From assembly GCF_027484705.1 (NCBI RefSeq), contig NZ_JAIXSL010000007.1, positions 124,001-188,000 on the forward strand: DNA of 64,000 bases, written 5' to 3'. A program made the translations under genes and the position numbers. The DNA is from Flavobacterium sp. (lineage in GTDB: Bacteria; Bacteroidota; Bacteroidia; Flavobacteriales; Flavobacteriaceae). Each line of letters opens with the position of its first letter. Position 1 is the stretch's first letter. This document shows, one piece after another, positions 52,386-60,774 of the stretch. The notes beneath the pieces were generated by a model, which searched no databases, had not been told where the DNA came from, and saw nothing but the letters and a program-made list of their open reading frames with translations.

Positions 52386-53363
52386 TTAAATTTTTCTTTC
52401 GATAACGTAATTCACCATCAAGATCAGGGCATCTTTATATTCAGAATCGGGATAATGTTGCAACAATTGAAGCGCTTCCTGTTGGAATTGAAGCATTTTC
52501 TGTTCAGCATATTGAAGACCATTGTTGTTTTTTACGAAAGCAATGACTTCTTTGACACGCTTCTTATCTTTATTATGGTTTTTGATGGAATTGATGAGCC
52601 ACGATTTTTCCTTGGGCGTGCAATGGTTCAAAACATAAATCAACGGCAAGGTCATTTTTTGTTCCTTGATGTCGATTCCGGTGGGTTTTCCGATGGCGTC
52701 TTCGGTATAATCGAATAAATCGTCTTTGATTTGAAAAGCCATGCCGATGAGTTCGCCGAACTTGCGCATGTTTTCGACTTGTATTTCATCCACAATCACG
52801 GATTTGGCGCCCAAAGCACAACATGAAGCGATCAGTGTCGCGGTTTTCTTGCGGATGATTTCGTAATAGATGTCTTCAACAATATCGAGCCGCCGCGCTT
52901 TTTCAATTTGCAACAACTCGCCTTCGCTCATTTCGCGAACCGCCACGGAAATGATTCTAAGCAAATCGAAATCGCCGTTGTCAATAGAAAGCAGCAATCC
53001 TTTAGACAATAAATAATCGCCGACCAAAACGGCAATCTTGTTTTTCCAAAGCGCATTGATGGAGAAAAAGCCGCGTCTTCTGTTGGAATCATCGACCACG
53101 TCATCATGAACCAAAGTAGCGGTATGAATCAATTCAATGACCGAAGCACCGCGATAGGTGCGTTCGTTTACCGCACCATTGTTAAGCATTTTTGCAGTCA
53201 GGAACACAAACATCGGACGCATCTGCTTCCCTTTTCTGTTGACGATATAATAAGTGATCCTGTTAAGCAACGCCACTTTGGAAGTCATCGATTCGTAGAA
53301 CTTTTTCTCGAAAAGTTCCATTTCAACCTGAATGGGGCGTTTTATTTGCGAAGTGATATTCAT
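52386..53363 (-). CDS. Polyprenyl diphosphate synthase
   Basis: 325 residues of the trans-isoprenyl diphosphate synthase family. First Asp-rich motif TLVHDDVVDDSNRRRG (about 87-102), with YRGASVIELIHTA before it. Second motif GMAFQIKDDLFDYTED (about 210-225). RKGKQMRPMFVFL binds substrate near the N-end. It elongates prenyl diphosphates with isopentenyl diphosphate; the product length (octaprenyl or similar for menaquinone) cannot be fixed by eye. It stands alone, about 190 bp upstream of the ECF sigma gene. Confidence 0.93.
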   Translation of the reverse strand: MNITSQIKRPIQVEMELFEKKFYESMTSKVALLNRITYYIVNRKGKQMRPMFVFLTAKMLNNGAVNERTYRGASVIELIHTATLVHDDVVDDSNRRRGFFSINALWKNKIAVLVGDYLLSKGLLLSIDNGDFDLLRIISVAVREMSEGELLQIEKARRLDIVEDIYYEIIRKKTATLIASCCALGAKSVIVDEIQVENMRKFGELIGMAFQIKDDLFDYTEDAIGKPTGIDIKEQKMTLPLIYVLNHCTPKEKSWLINSIKNHNKDKKRVKEVIAFVKNNNGLQYAEQKMLQFQQEALQLLQHYPDSEYKDALILMVNYVIERKI

Positions 53364-53489
53364 TACTTTTTCAAAGGTAATTATTAACTTTAAGAGTTAC
53401 AAAGTAATAAATCTGTAATTTTATGGTTTTCTTTTAAACTATTCTTAAACCTCCAAGTCTTAACGGAAACTTAAAAAAATAATAGTATT

Positions 53490-54332
53490 ATGAAAACAAA
53501 AATTTTAGCACTCGGAATGTTAGCCTGCTTTATGTTGGTAAGCTGTAATAAGGATGAAAATGAAAAAACAACAACCATTGAGTCTAGCGATATCGTGACC
53601 AATGCCAAAATTGACAATGTTGCGGATGACGTAGCTCAAATTGTAGAAAATCAGTCGAATGCCACTCCTGCCGGAAGATACAGCAGTCTTTCTACTGGTT
53701 GCCTAAACGTAACCACAACGCAATCTGGCGATACCTTTACCAGAACTTTAGATTACGGCAGCACCAATTGTCTTCTTGACAATGGTAATTTTGTGCGAGG
53801 AAAAATCATCATCACTTTTATGAATGATTTTACAGCACAAACAAGAACCTTAAATTATTCTTTTGAAAACTTTTACCATAACGACAGGCATATTGAAGGC
53901 AATAGAACGGTGGTAAAAACAAGGTTGGCAAATGGTCACATTAGATCTGAGATTAACTTAAATATGACGGTTACGAATCCTGACGGGAGGGTTTTTACAA
54001 GAACCGGAAACAGGGTTAGAGAATTCTCAGCAGGTTATGATACCGATACCGTTGAAGACAATGTATTCTTGATCACCGGAAGCTGGACCACCACAAATCA
54101 AAATGGAATCGCGCACACCAATACTATTAGCGACGCTTCACCTTTAAGAATCATATTCAGTTGTAATCAACCAATAGTAGGACAACACCGCTACGAAATT
54201 GTCAGCGGAATCATCACAGTAGTAAAAAACAACAACACGGCCGTGATTGATTATGGCGACGGAACGTGTGATAATACTGGAACCATCACTATTAATGGCG
54301 GTTCGCCAATTTCTTTTACTTTAAGAAATTAA
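53490..54332 (+). CDS. Lipoprotein of unknown function
   Basis: 280 residues with a lipoprotein signal (MKTKILALGMLACFMLVSC, lipidated Cys19) followed by NKDENEKTT. The mature part is beta-rich with a Thr/Asn bias (FTRTLDYGSTNCLLDNGNFV, NYSFENFYHNDRHIEGNRTV and further strands). Three further cysteines lie at TGCLN, TNCLL and FSCNQ, and one near the end in DGTCDNTG. I do not recognise the family. It is isolated between the divergent polyprenyl synthase gene and the converging rlmN. Confidence 0.8.
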   Translation: MKTKILALGMLACFMLVSCNKDENEKTTTIESSDIVTNAKIDNVADDVAQIVENQSNATPAGRYSSLSTGCLNVTTTQSGDTFTRTLDYGSTNCLLDNGNFVRGKIIITFMNDFTAQTRTLNYSFENFYHNDRHIEGNRTVVKTRLANGHIRSEINLNMTVTNPDGRVFTRTGNRVREFSAGYDTDTVEDNVFLITGSWTTTNQNGIAHTNTISDASPLRIIFSCNQPIVGQHRYEIVSGIITVVKNNNTAVIDYGDGTCDNTGTITINGGSPISFTLRN

Positions 54333-54348
54333 ATTATTAATTCATCTT

Positions 54349-54390
54349 GCATAAAAAAAGGTTCCAAAATTTAGGAACCTTTTTTTATGC
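54349..54390. terminator. Bidirectional terminator between the lipoprotein gene and rlmN
   Basis: Seventeen-base perfect stem GCATAAAAAAAGGTTCC / GGAACCTTTTTTTATGC with an 8-base loop. The rlmN stop codon lies within the right arm. Confidence 0.93.
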
Positions 54391-55428
54391 TTCTTTATTA
54401 GCCAATTGCCCGCAAGCCGCATCGATATCTTTTCCACGGCTGCGTCTGACTTTGGCCACAATGCCGTTAGCTTCGAGCGCTTTGATGTAAGCATTAATCG
54501 ACTCTTCCGACGCTTGCTGAAATTCGCCGTCGTCAATCGGGTTGTATTCAATCAGGTTGACTTTGCATGGCACATATTTGCAAAATTTAACCAAAGCATC
54601 AATCGAGGCTTTGTTGTCGTTGATATCTTTCCAAACGACGTATTCGTAAGTGATTTTGCTTTTCGTTTTTTGATACCAATATTCGAGTGATTCCCGTAAA
54701 TCTGCTAATGGAAAATTGGAACTGAAAGGCATAATGCGCGACCGGATTTCATCAATGGCTGAATGTAAGGAAACCGCGAGCTTAAATTTGACTTCATCAT
54801 CAGCAAGTTTCTTAATCATTTTCGGAACGCCCGAAGTTGAAACCGTAATGCGTTTAGGCGACATGCCCAAACCTTCTTCCGAAGTAATCATCTCAATCGC
54901 TTTGATGACATTGTTGTAATTCATCAGCGGTTCGCCCATGCCCATAAAAACGATATTAGACAACGGATGGTTGTAATACAACCGGCTTTCCTTATCAATG
55001 GCAATGACCTGATCGTAGATTTCGGCAGGCTCAAGGTTTCGCATTCTTTTGAGTCTTGCAGTAGCACAGAAATTACAATCGAGACTGCAACCCACCTGAC
55101 TCGAAACACAAGCTGTGGTGCGGGTATCAGTCGGAATCAAAACCGATTCGACGACCAAACCGTCATGCAAACGGACGGCATTTTTCACGGTGCCGTCTTC
55201 GCTTTTTTGCATCTGATCGACTTTGATGTGGTTGATGACAAAGTGTTCTTTAAGTACGGTTCGAGTGGCTTTCGAAATATTGGTCATGTCTTCAAAACTG
55301 TGCGCGCCTTTGCTCCAGAGCCATTCATAAACCTGATTGCCACGGAAGGATTGGTCGCCTTGCGAAACGAAAAAATCGCGCAACTGCTGTTTTGATAAGG
55401 CCCGAATATCTTTTTTGTCGATTTCCAT
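54385..55428 (-). CDS. rlmN: 23S rRNA (adenine-2503-C2)-methyltransferase
   Basis: 347 residues, radical-SAM enzyme. The iron-sulfur motif C-x3-C-x2-C is Cys114, Cys118 and Cys121 (VGCSLDCNFCATA). The C-terminal methyl-carrier cysteine is about residue 339 (DAACGQLA). VFMGMGEPLMNYNNVIKAIE and ITVSTSGVPKMIKKLA are family signatures. It methylates A2503 of 23S rRNA and A37 of some tRNAs. Single gene, with a terminator overlapping its stop. Confidence 0.96.
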   Translation of the reverse strand: MEIDKKDIRALSKQQLRDFFVSQGDQSFRGNQVYEWLWSKGAHSFEDMTNISKATRTVLKEHFVINHIKVDQMQKSEDGTVKNAVRLHDGLVVESVLIPTDTRTTACVSSQVGCSLDCNFCATARLKRMRNLEPAEIYDQVIAIDKESRLYYNHPLSNIVFMGMGEPLMNYNNVIKAIEMITSEEGLGMSPKRITVSTSGVPKMIKKLADDEVKFKLAVSLHSAIDEIRSRIMPFSSNFPLADLRESLEYWYQKTKSKITYEYVVWKDINDNKASIDALVKFCKYVPCKVNLIEYNPIDDGEFQQASEESINAYIKALEANGIVAKVRRSRGKDIDAACGQLANKEA

Positions 55429-55474
55429 GGCGCAAATTTAGTGTATTTGTAGATTCCGTTATTTGATAATTTGA

Positions 55475-55482
55475 TAACTTTG
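55475..55482 (+). promoter_or_regulatory. Promoter -7 box of the O-methyltransferase gene
   Basis: TAACTTTG, a match to TAnnTTTG, 16 bp before the ATG at 55499. Confidence 0.55.
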
Positions 55483-55498
55483 GGTCAAACTTTACAAA

Positions 55499-56140
55499 AT
55501 GCACTTCATCTCACAGGAACTCGAGGATTATATCGAACAACATTCGGAAAAAGAACCCGAATTGCTAGCGGCTTTAAATAAGGAAACGTATCAAAAAATT
55601 TTATTGCCCAGGATGCTTAGCGGACATTTTCAGGGGCGAGTGTTAAGCATGCTGTCGAAATTGATTCGTCCGGTGAACATATTGGAAATTGGCACTTATA
55701 CCGGTTATTCTGCGTTGTGTTTGTGTGAAGGCATGCAGGAAAACGGCGTATTGCATACGATTGACATCAAAGACGAACTTACGGATTTTCAGCGCAAGTA
55801 TTTTGACCGTTCGTCTTGGGGAAACCAAATTGTACAGCATTTGGGAGAAGCGATTGACATCATCCCAAATTTGGATATTAAATTTGATTTGGTTTTTATT
55901 GATGCTGATAAGGAAAACTACCTCAACTATTACGAATTGATGGTTCCCAAAATGAATCGCGGTGGTATTATTCTTTCCGACAACGTGCTTTGGAGCGGAA
56001 AAGTATTAGAACCTTTACAACCGAATGATATCAGCACCAAAGTACTTCTCGAATATAACGAACACCTCAAAAACGACCCGCGCGTAGAAACCGTTTTGCT
56101 TCCGATCCGCGATGGTTTGACCGTGAGCCGCGTGCTCTAG
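55499..56140 (+). CDS. SAM-dependent O-methyltransferase (class I, caffeoyl-CoA/COMT type)
   Basis: 213 residues. SAM-binding motif ILEIGTYTGYSALCLCEGM (about 60-78), then LHTIDIKDEL, the metal-binding LVFIDADKENYLNYYEL and ILSDNVLWSGKV, typical of the cation-dependent O-methyltransferase family. The substrate is unknown; family members act on catechols and similar diols, and a related group modifies tRNA. The TAG stop codon is formed by the first bases of the hairpin element that follows. Confidence 0.92.
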   Translation: MHFISQELEDYIEQHSEKEPELLAALNKETYQKILLPRMLSGHFQGRVLSMLSKLIRPVNILEIGTYTGYSALCLCEGMQENGVLHTIDIKDELTDFQRKYFDRSSWGNQIVQHLGEAIDIIPNLDIKFDLVFIDADKENYLNYYELMVPKMNRGGIILSDNVLWSGKVLEPLQPNDISTKVLLEYNEHLKNDPRVETVLLPIRDGLTVSRVL

Positions 56141-56214
56141 CCCGGATGGCAATGGCATCCTTTTGTTCTGGGGTTCAGAACAAAAGATATAATGGACAGC
56201 CGGATCAGCTCCTG
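56138..56214 (+). repeat. Dispersed hairpin element, type I, best-paired copy
   Basis: Head CTAGCCCGGATGGCAATGG, hairpin CTTTTGTTCTG-GGGTT-CAGAACAAAAG (56160-56186, perfect 11 bp), tail GGACAGCCGGATCAGCTCCT. It spans the whole gap between two converging genes. Its first three bases supply the stop of the O-methyltransferase and its end adjoins the stop of the PAP2 gene. Confidence 0.9.
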
Positions 56215-56215
56215 A

Positions 56216-56782
56216 TTAAACTAACGGAAAATATTTAGGTTGTAAATATTGATGCAGCTTGTAGAATAAGAATCCATAGCTGGCTCCTACTGCGTAACCT
56301 GTGAGGATATCGGTTGGGAAATGCAAACCCAGATAAATTCTGCTGTAAGCGAAAAATAATGGGAATATAAAGAGTAAAAAGGCAAAGCGGTAATATTTCC
56401 TGAAAATCATGAACACAAAAAACATGGTCGCCATCGAACTTGTTGCGTGACCCGAAAAGAAACTGAACGTGTCACTCGATTTGACGATGCGAATCACATC
56501 CTTAATTTCCGGATCACTGCACGGACGCAAACGTTTAAAAATTCCTTTAAAAAGATTGGCTGTTTGGTCGCCCAATGTAATTAGTGCGCCGACAAATAAC
56601 AAGATGATTAAGGTGTTTTTCCAACCGATTTTCTTCTGCAACAAATAGAAAACGAGCAGGTAAAAAGGCATCCAGTTGAATTGGTGCGTGATGGCGAGCC
56701 ACAAATTATCGTAGGTTTCAGACCCTAATCCGTTGAGGAAGATGAACAATTGTTTGTCTGCAGCGATAATTTTTTCGAGCAT
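56216..56782 (-). CDS. PAP2 family phosphatase
   Basis: 188 residues with five to six membrane spans. The three phosphatase motifs are KGIFKRLRPCSDP, FFSGHATSSMA and RIYLGLHFPTDILTGYAVG. They contain the catalytic His of SGH and the His of GLHFPTD. The family removes phosphate from lipids such as undecaprenyl diphosphate or phosphatidic acid at the membrane; a role in recycling the cell-wall carrier lipid is possible but unproven. It starts one base after the tatA stop, so the two are probably one operon. Confidence 0.93.
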   Translation of the reverse strand: MLEKIIAADKQLFIFLNGLGSETYDNLWLAITHQFNWMPFYLLVFYLLQKKIGWKNTLIILLFVGALITLGDQTANLFKGIFKRLRPCSDPEIKDVIRIVKSSDTFSFFSGHATSSMATMFFVFMIFRKYYRFAFLLFIFPLFFAYSRIYLGLHFPTDILTGYAVGASYGFLFYKLHQYLQPKYFPLV

Positions 56783-57124
56783 CTATTTTTGTCTTTTGAT
56801 CGGCCCGACGATTTCCTCTATTTCTTCAGCCGTATCGGTTTTTACTGTCGTATCGGCAAGCATTTGTGTCTGTGCTTTGCTAATTTCTTTGTGGATGCTT
56901 TCGGTAAGTCCGGTGAAATTGCCGTGCATTTCCTGAAACGTTTTATCGAGTCCGTTGGCTTCTGCGCCTTTCTGGATTTCGCTTTTAATATCATTAGTCG
57001 CATTCTTGAGTTGCGCCATGATTTTACCCAAGGTTCGCGCGATTTCAGGGATTTTATCCGACCCGAAAAGCATCAAAGCGATGAACATGATTAAAACTAA
57101 TTCTCCTCCTCCAATTCCGAACAT
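56783..57124 (-). CDS. tatA: Twin-arginine translocase subunit, TatA/TatE family
   Basis: 113 residues: one N-terminal span (GGGELVLIMFIALMLFG), the hinge FGSDKIPEIAR and an amphipathic helix (TLGKIMAQLKNATNDI), then a polar tail to about 113. This is the standard TatA/B layout, in which oligomers form the pore for folded proteins with RR signal peptides. Whether it acts as TatA or TatB cannot be settled here; tatC is not in the window. It is directly followed by the PAP2 gene. Confidence 0.88.
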   Translation of the reverse strand: MFGIGGGELVLIMFIALMLFGSDKIPEIARTLGKIMAQLKNATNDIKSEIQKGAEANGLDKTFQEMHGNFTGLTESIHKEISKAQTQMLADTTVKTDTAEEIEEIVGPIKRQK

Positions 57125-57193
57125 AATGGTGTGTTTTGCTGCAAAGTTACAAAGTTTAGCAGAAGATTTTTTCCTAAAGTTATATTAATTGTT

Positions 57194-59437
57194 TTAGTCG
57201 AATTTCGATTTCACTTCCTGTTTTGGCCACGTGTTGTTGGTCGTATCGATATCGGCAGTTTCAAGTTTTGGGTCGATGACAATTTTAGCGATGGCTTTTT
57301 TGGTAGCGAAAGTACGGCTGACTTCTTTGTCGTTCATTCTCCAGATTTGCGCCGGGAATGTTTGGTTTTCAGTCGTGCCGTCTTCAAAGGTAATTTCGAC
57401 AATGATCGGCATCACCAATCCGCCCGGTTTGTCGAAAGTGACTTGATAGAAATATTTCGGGCTGTCTAATTTCGCTTTTTCTTCAGCTGTGAATTTTGTT
57501 TGGACAAACTCGTCTAAAGTAGCGACGGATTTGATGTCCAAAGGTTTGTTCATTTCTGGTTTGAAATCTAGGCTGGCATTCGCAATCATATACACCAATG
57601 GCCCGGAAGCTTTAAGACGGTTTCTTCTGTTGACTTCAGGTGCTTTAAAATCTTTAGGCGCATCGTTGCTTACGAAATATTGGTTGACTTCTTTAATGCC
57701 AATATCATTATAATCTGTGGTGTAAAACCAACCTCTAAAAAACCAATCCAAATCTACTGCTGAAGCATCTTCCATCGTTCTGAAAAAATCTTCGGGTGTT
57801 GGATGTTTGAATTTCCATCGGTTCGCGTAAGTTTTGAACGAATAGTCGAACAACTCGTGTCCCATAATGGTTTCGCGCAAGATATTCAAAGCCGCAGCGG
57901 GTTTTCCGTAAGCGTTATTCCCGAATTGCTTAATGCTTTCCGAGTTGGTCATAATCGGTTCTATTTTCGATTGGTCGCCACTCATATAAGGAATGATGGT
58001 TTTAGCCGGACCGCGGTCAACTGGGAATTTTGAATCGAAAGAAACCTCCGCAAGATATTCCATAAAGGTATTCAAACCTTCATCCATCCAAGTCCATTGG
58101 CGCTCGTCAGAATTGACGATCATTGGAAAAAAGTTGTGCCCGACTTCGTGAATCACAACGCCCAACATACCGTATTTTACACGGTCAGTATAAGTTCCGT
58201 CTTCTTGCGGACGCCCGAAATTCCAGCAAATCATCGGATATTCCATACCCTGATCTTGAGCATTAACTGAAACCGCTTTAGGATAAGGAAAATCAAAAGT
58301 GTAGCTCGAATAGCTTTTTAAAGTATGCGCCACGGCTCTTGTAGAATAAGTTTCCCACAACGGATTGCCTTCTTTCGGATATAGTGAAATCGCCATGACT
58401 TTCTTGCTTTCAAACTGCACGGCCATCGCATCGAGAATAAATTTCCTTGAGGTTGAAATGCCGAAGTCGCGGACATTTTCGGCTTTAAATTTCCATGTTT
58501 TTTTCTGGGTTGAAAATCCTTTTTCGGAAGCCATAGCTTCGGCTTGGGTAACTACTACAACTGGTTTGTCGAACGAATTTTCAGCCAGGGCGTATCTTTT
58601 TAGTTGTTCCGATGTAAAAACTTCCGCGCGGTTTTGCAAAACACCCGTCGCTTCCATAATGTGATCGGCAGGAACCGTAACATTGACTTCGTAATTTCCG
58701 AACGTCAGCGCAAATTCGCCGCTGCCCCAAAACTGCATGTTCTGCCAACCTTCGACATCATTATAAACGGCCATTCTCGGATAGAACTGCGCCAAAACAT
58801 AAAGGTTGTTGCCATCTTTAAAATGCTCGTAACCCGAACGTCCGCCATCAATCATATAATTGTTGATGTTGTAGTTCCATTTGATGTTGAGAGCGATTTT
58901 TTCTCCATGTGCCAACGGTTTTGCCAAATTGATGCGCATCATGGTTTCATTGATCGTATAAGGAATCGCGTTTCCTTTACTGTCTTTGACATAGTCGAGT
59001 TTGAAACCGCCATCGAATTTTTCCTCAAGGTATTTTCTAGAGAATCCGGCCGCGCTGATCGACGGATCCATTTTGGAATTCTCAATCAAAGGTGTTTTGG
59101 AAGTTCTTGCTGCAATGTTTTGGTCGAGCTGAATCCACAAATACTCCAAAGATTCTTTGGCATTATTGGTATAAGTGATGGTTTCAACGCCATATAATTT
59201 CGCGTTTTTATCATCTAATTCCACATCGATTTTATAATCGGCCTGTTGTTGGTAATAATCCGGACCTGGCGCGCCGGATGCCGTGCGGTAACTATTCGGT
59301 GTTGCCAACAAATCATACATCTGTCTGAATTTGCTTTCATCAGTGTGCCCTTTTTCTTTTGCTTTTGGGAGTTCTTGGGCGTTTATTTTTGGCAACATCA
59401 CTAACAATAGCAACCATATAGCAGTCGTTTTTTTCAT
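57194..59437 (-). CDS. M1 family metallopeptidase
   Basis: 747 residues with a signal peptide (about 1-20). An N-terminal beta domain (about 50-270) is followed by the catalytic domain with the zinc site HEVGH (His430, Glu431, His434) and Glu453 in WTWMDEGLNTFME, the HExxH-x18-E pattern of M1 peptidases. The exopeptidase motif seen as GAMEN in other members appears as QGMEYP. The beta-rich C-terminal part follows. It is an envelope or secreted aminopeptidase-type enzyme. Last gene of a four-gene minus-strand unit with a DUF6702-like protein and two related regulatory-domain proteins. Confidence 0.93.
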   Translation of the reverse strand: MKKTTAIWLLLLVMLPKINAQELPKAKEKGHTDESKFRQMYDLLATPNSYRTASGAPGPDYYQQQADYKIDVELDDKNAKLYGVETITYTNNAKESLEYLWIQLDQNIAARTSKTPLIENSKMDPSISAAGFSRKYLEEKFDGGFKLDYVKDSKGNAIPYTINETMMRINLAKPLAHGEKIALNIKWNYNINNYMIDGGRSGYEHFKDGNNLYVLAQFYPRMAVYNDVEGWQNMQFWGSGEFALTFGNYEVNVTVPADHIMEATGVLQNRAEVFTSEQLKRYALAENSFDKPVVVVTQAEAMASEKGFSTQKKTWKFKAENVRDFGISTSRKFILDAMAVQFESKKVMAISLYPKEGNPLWETYSTRAVAHTLKSYSSYTFDFPYPKAVSVNAQDQGMEYPMICWNFGRPQEDGTYTDRVKYGMLGVVIHEVGHNFFPMIVNSDERQWTWMDEGLNTFMEYLAEVSFDSKFPVDRGPAKTIIPYMSGDQSKIEPIMTNSESIKQFGNNAYGKPAAALNILRETIMGHELFDYSFKTYANRWKFKHPTPEDFFRTMEDASAVDLDWFFRGWFYTTDYNDIGIKEVNQYFVSNDAPKDFKAPEVNRRNRLKASGPLVYMIANASLDFKPEMNKPLDIKSVATLDEFVQTKFTAEEKAKLDSPKYFYQVTFDKPGGLVMPIIVEITFEDGTTENQTFPAQIWRMNDKEVSRTFATKKAIAKIVIDPKLETADIDTTNNTWPKQEVKSKFD

Positions 59438-59510
59438 AAATTGGATTTAAAAACTGTGAAAATTCTGAGCTAAAAGTAGGCGTTTTTTGGAAATTGATGC
59501 GCAAAGGAAA

Positions 59511-60005
59511 TTATTTTAACACGCCAGCGGTATTTTCATTAGTCAGCAAAAGGCTTTGCTTTTTTCCGTTGAAGTTGGTTTGGATGATGTTCTGCTGCTC
59601 GGAAAACACTTCCATCAAACTTGTATTTTTAATATCAAGCGAGATGATTTTAGCAATATCATTGACTTTATAATAACCAATCACGACATTATTTTCGAGC
59701 TCTTTGCTCATAAAAATAAAAGGCTTTTTATTGCCGTTGACTTTGATTGTAAAATGTTCCGCAAGATATTGGTTCATCAAAGCCACATCTTCGGGCGTTT
59801 CTTCAGCTTCGCCGACATGCGTGGTTTTGGCGTACTTGGTCAGAAGCGCTTTATTGAGATCGTCGATGAAAATTCGGGTGGTGATTTCGATCCTTTTCTT
59901 TTGAGGCACAAAATGGATCTGATAAATCGAAATGTAAAATTTATGCACGCCGAATGACGACAACGTCACAAACAAAATCATTCCTAAAACCAATATTTTT
60001 CTCAT
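59511..60005 (-). CDS. DUF6702-like exported protein
   Basis: 164 residues with a signal peptide (MRKILVLGMILFVTLSSFG). Conserved-looking parts are HKFYISIYQIHFVPQKKRIE, TTRIFIDDLNKALLTKY and VNGNKKPFIFMSKELENN. This resembles the small DUF6702 family found next to M1 peptidases in Bacteroidota. The function is unknown. It lies 13 bp after the upstream regulatory-domain gene and 73 bp before the M1 peptidase, in the same operon. Confidence 0.75.
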   Translation of the reverse strand: MRKILVLGMILFVTLSSFGVHKFYISIYQIHFVPQKKRIEITTRIFIDDLNKALLTKYAKTTHVGEAEETPEDVALMNQYLAEHFTIKVNGNKKPFIFMSKELENNVVIGYYKVNDIAKIISLDIKNTSLMEVFSEQQNIIQTNFNGKKQSLLLTNENTAGVLK

Positions 60006-60018
60006 GAGCCAAAAATAC

Positions 60019-60765
60019 TTATTTCTGTTCTACGGATAACGTGTCCTTAAATTTTAACGCCAATCCTTTAATCAGAAACTTCGTTAGGGTTTTGTTTTTG
60101 ACTTTTAGGGCGCGAACAAAATCAGTGTCTTCAATTAAAAAGTAATGAAATCCTTTAATATAATCAGCGGGAATTTTTAAGCTGTTGACATAAAAATCTT
60201 CTTCAAACCAACCGTCAAGTTGCAGTAGCAATCTTTCTTTTTTCTCCACCTGAATTTCTTTTTTCAGCATTGTTGTGCGGCCAGAAATCGCGTTAAGTAT
60301 AGGATTCAGCGGAACAAGTCCGCCGCCAGTTGTGGCTTCGTTGAACCTTCTTTCGGCAGGCGTATATTTTTTTTGGCCGTGCGGAATGATGCCCAGATTT
60401 TCCGCGGTGATATTGGAATTTTCATTGACCTTGACTTCTTTGAGCGGCGTCATTTTGACACTCATTTTTATCAGGATTTGCTCCGTCACCAAATCTTCTT
60501 CATGAATTACTTTTCGTTTCGTTTCTAAATTAACCGCAGAAAACACCAAAGCATCACCGACTTTTACAGGAATGGTAAAGAATCCTTGTTCGTTGGTCAC
60601 TGTGGCTTTTCCCGAAGTATCATTCAAAACATTGACTTTTTCGACGGCCAAATTCTCAGAAACGATTTTTCCGACCAATAGTTTTTCGCTTGTGGTTTGT
60701 GCGAAAATAGCTTGTGTCAGCCATAGAAAAAATAAGATATGTAGGTTCTTGATGGGCACAGGCAA
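60019..60765 (-). CDS. Exported protein with carboxypeptidase-regulatory-like domain, copy 2
   Basis: 248 residues: signal peptide (about 1-22, ending IFAQ), then a carboxypeptidase-regulatory-like beta domain (about 28-105: KLLVGKIVSENLAVEKVNVL, DTSGKATVTNEQGFFTIPVK, GDALVFSAVNLETKRKVI). The rest, about 140 residues, is helical or mixed and of unknown type (YTPAERRFNEATTGGGLVPL, LDGWFEEDFYVNSLKIPADY). No TonB plug or barrel follows. It shares its layout with the next gene upstream (9-bp gap); the two are likely paralogs. Role in the M1-peptidase operon unknown. Confidence 0.8.
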   Translation of the reverse strand: MPVPIKNLHILFFLWLTQAIFAQTTSEKLLVGKIVSENLAVEKVNVLNDTSGKATVTNEQGFFTIPVKVGDALVFSAVNLETKRKVIHEEDLVTEQILIKMSVKMTPLKEVKVNENSNITAENLGIIPHGQKKYTPAERRFNEATTGGGLVPLNPILNAISGRTTMLKKEIQVEKKERLLLQLDGWFEEDFYVNSLKIPADYIKGFHYFLIEDTDFVRALKVKNKTLTKFLIKGLALKFKDTLSVEQK

Positions 60766-60774
60766 TGTTTCGGG

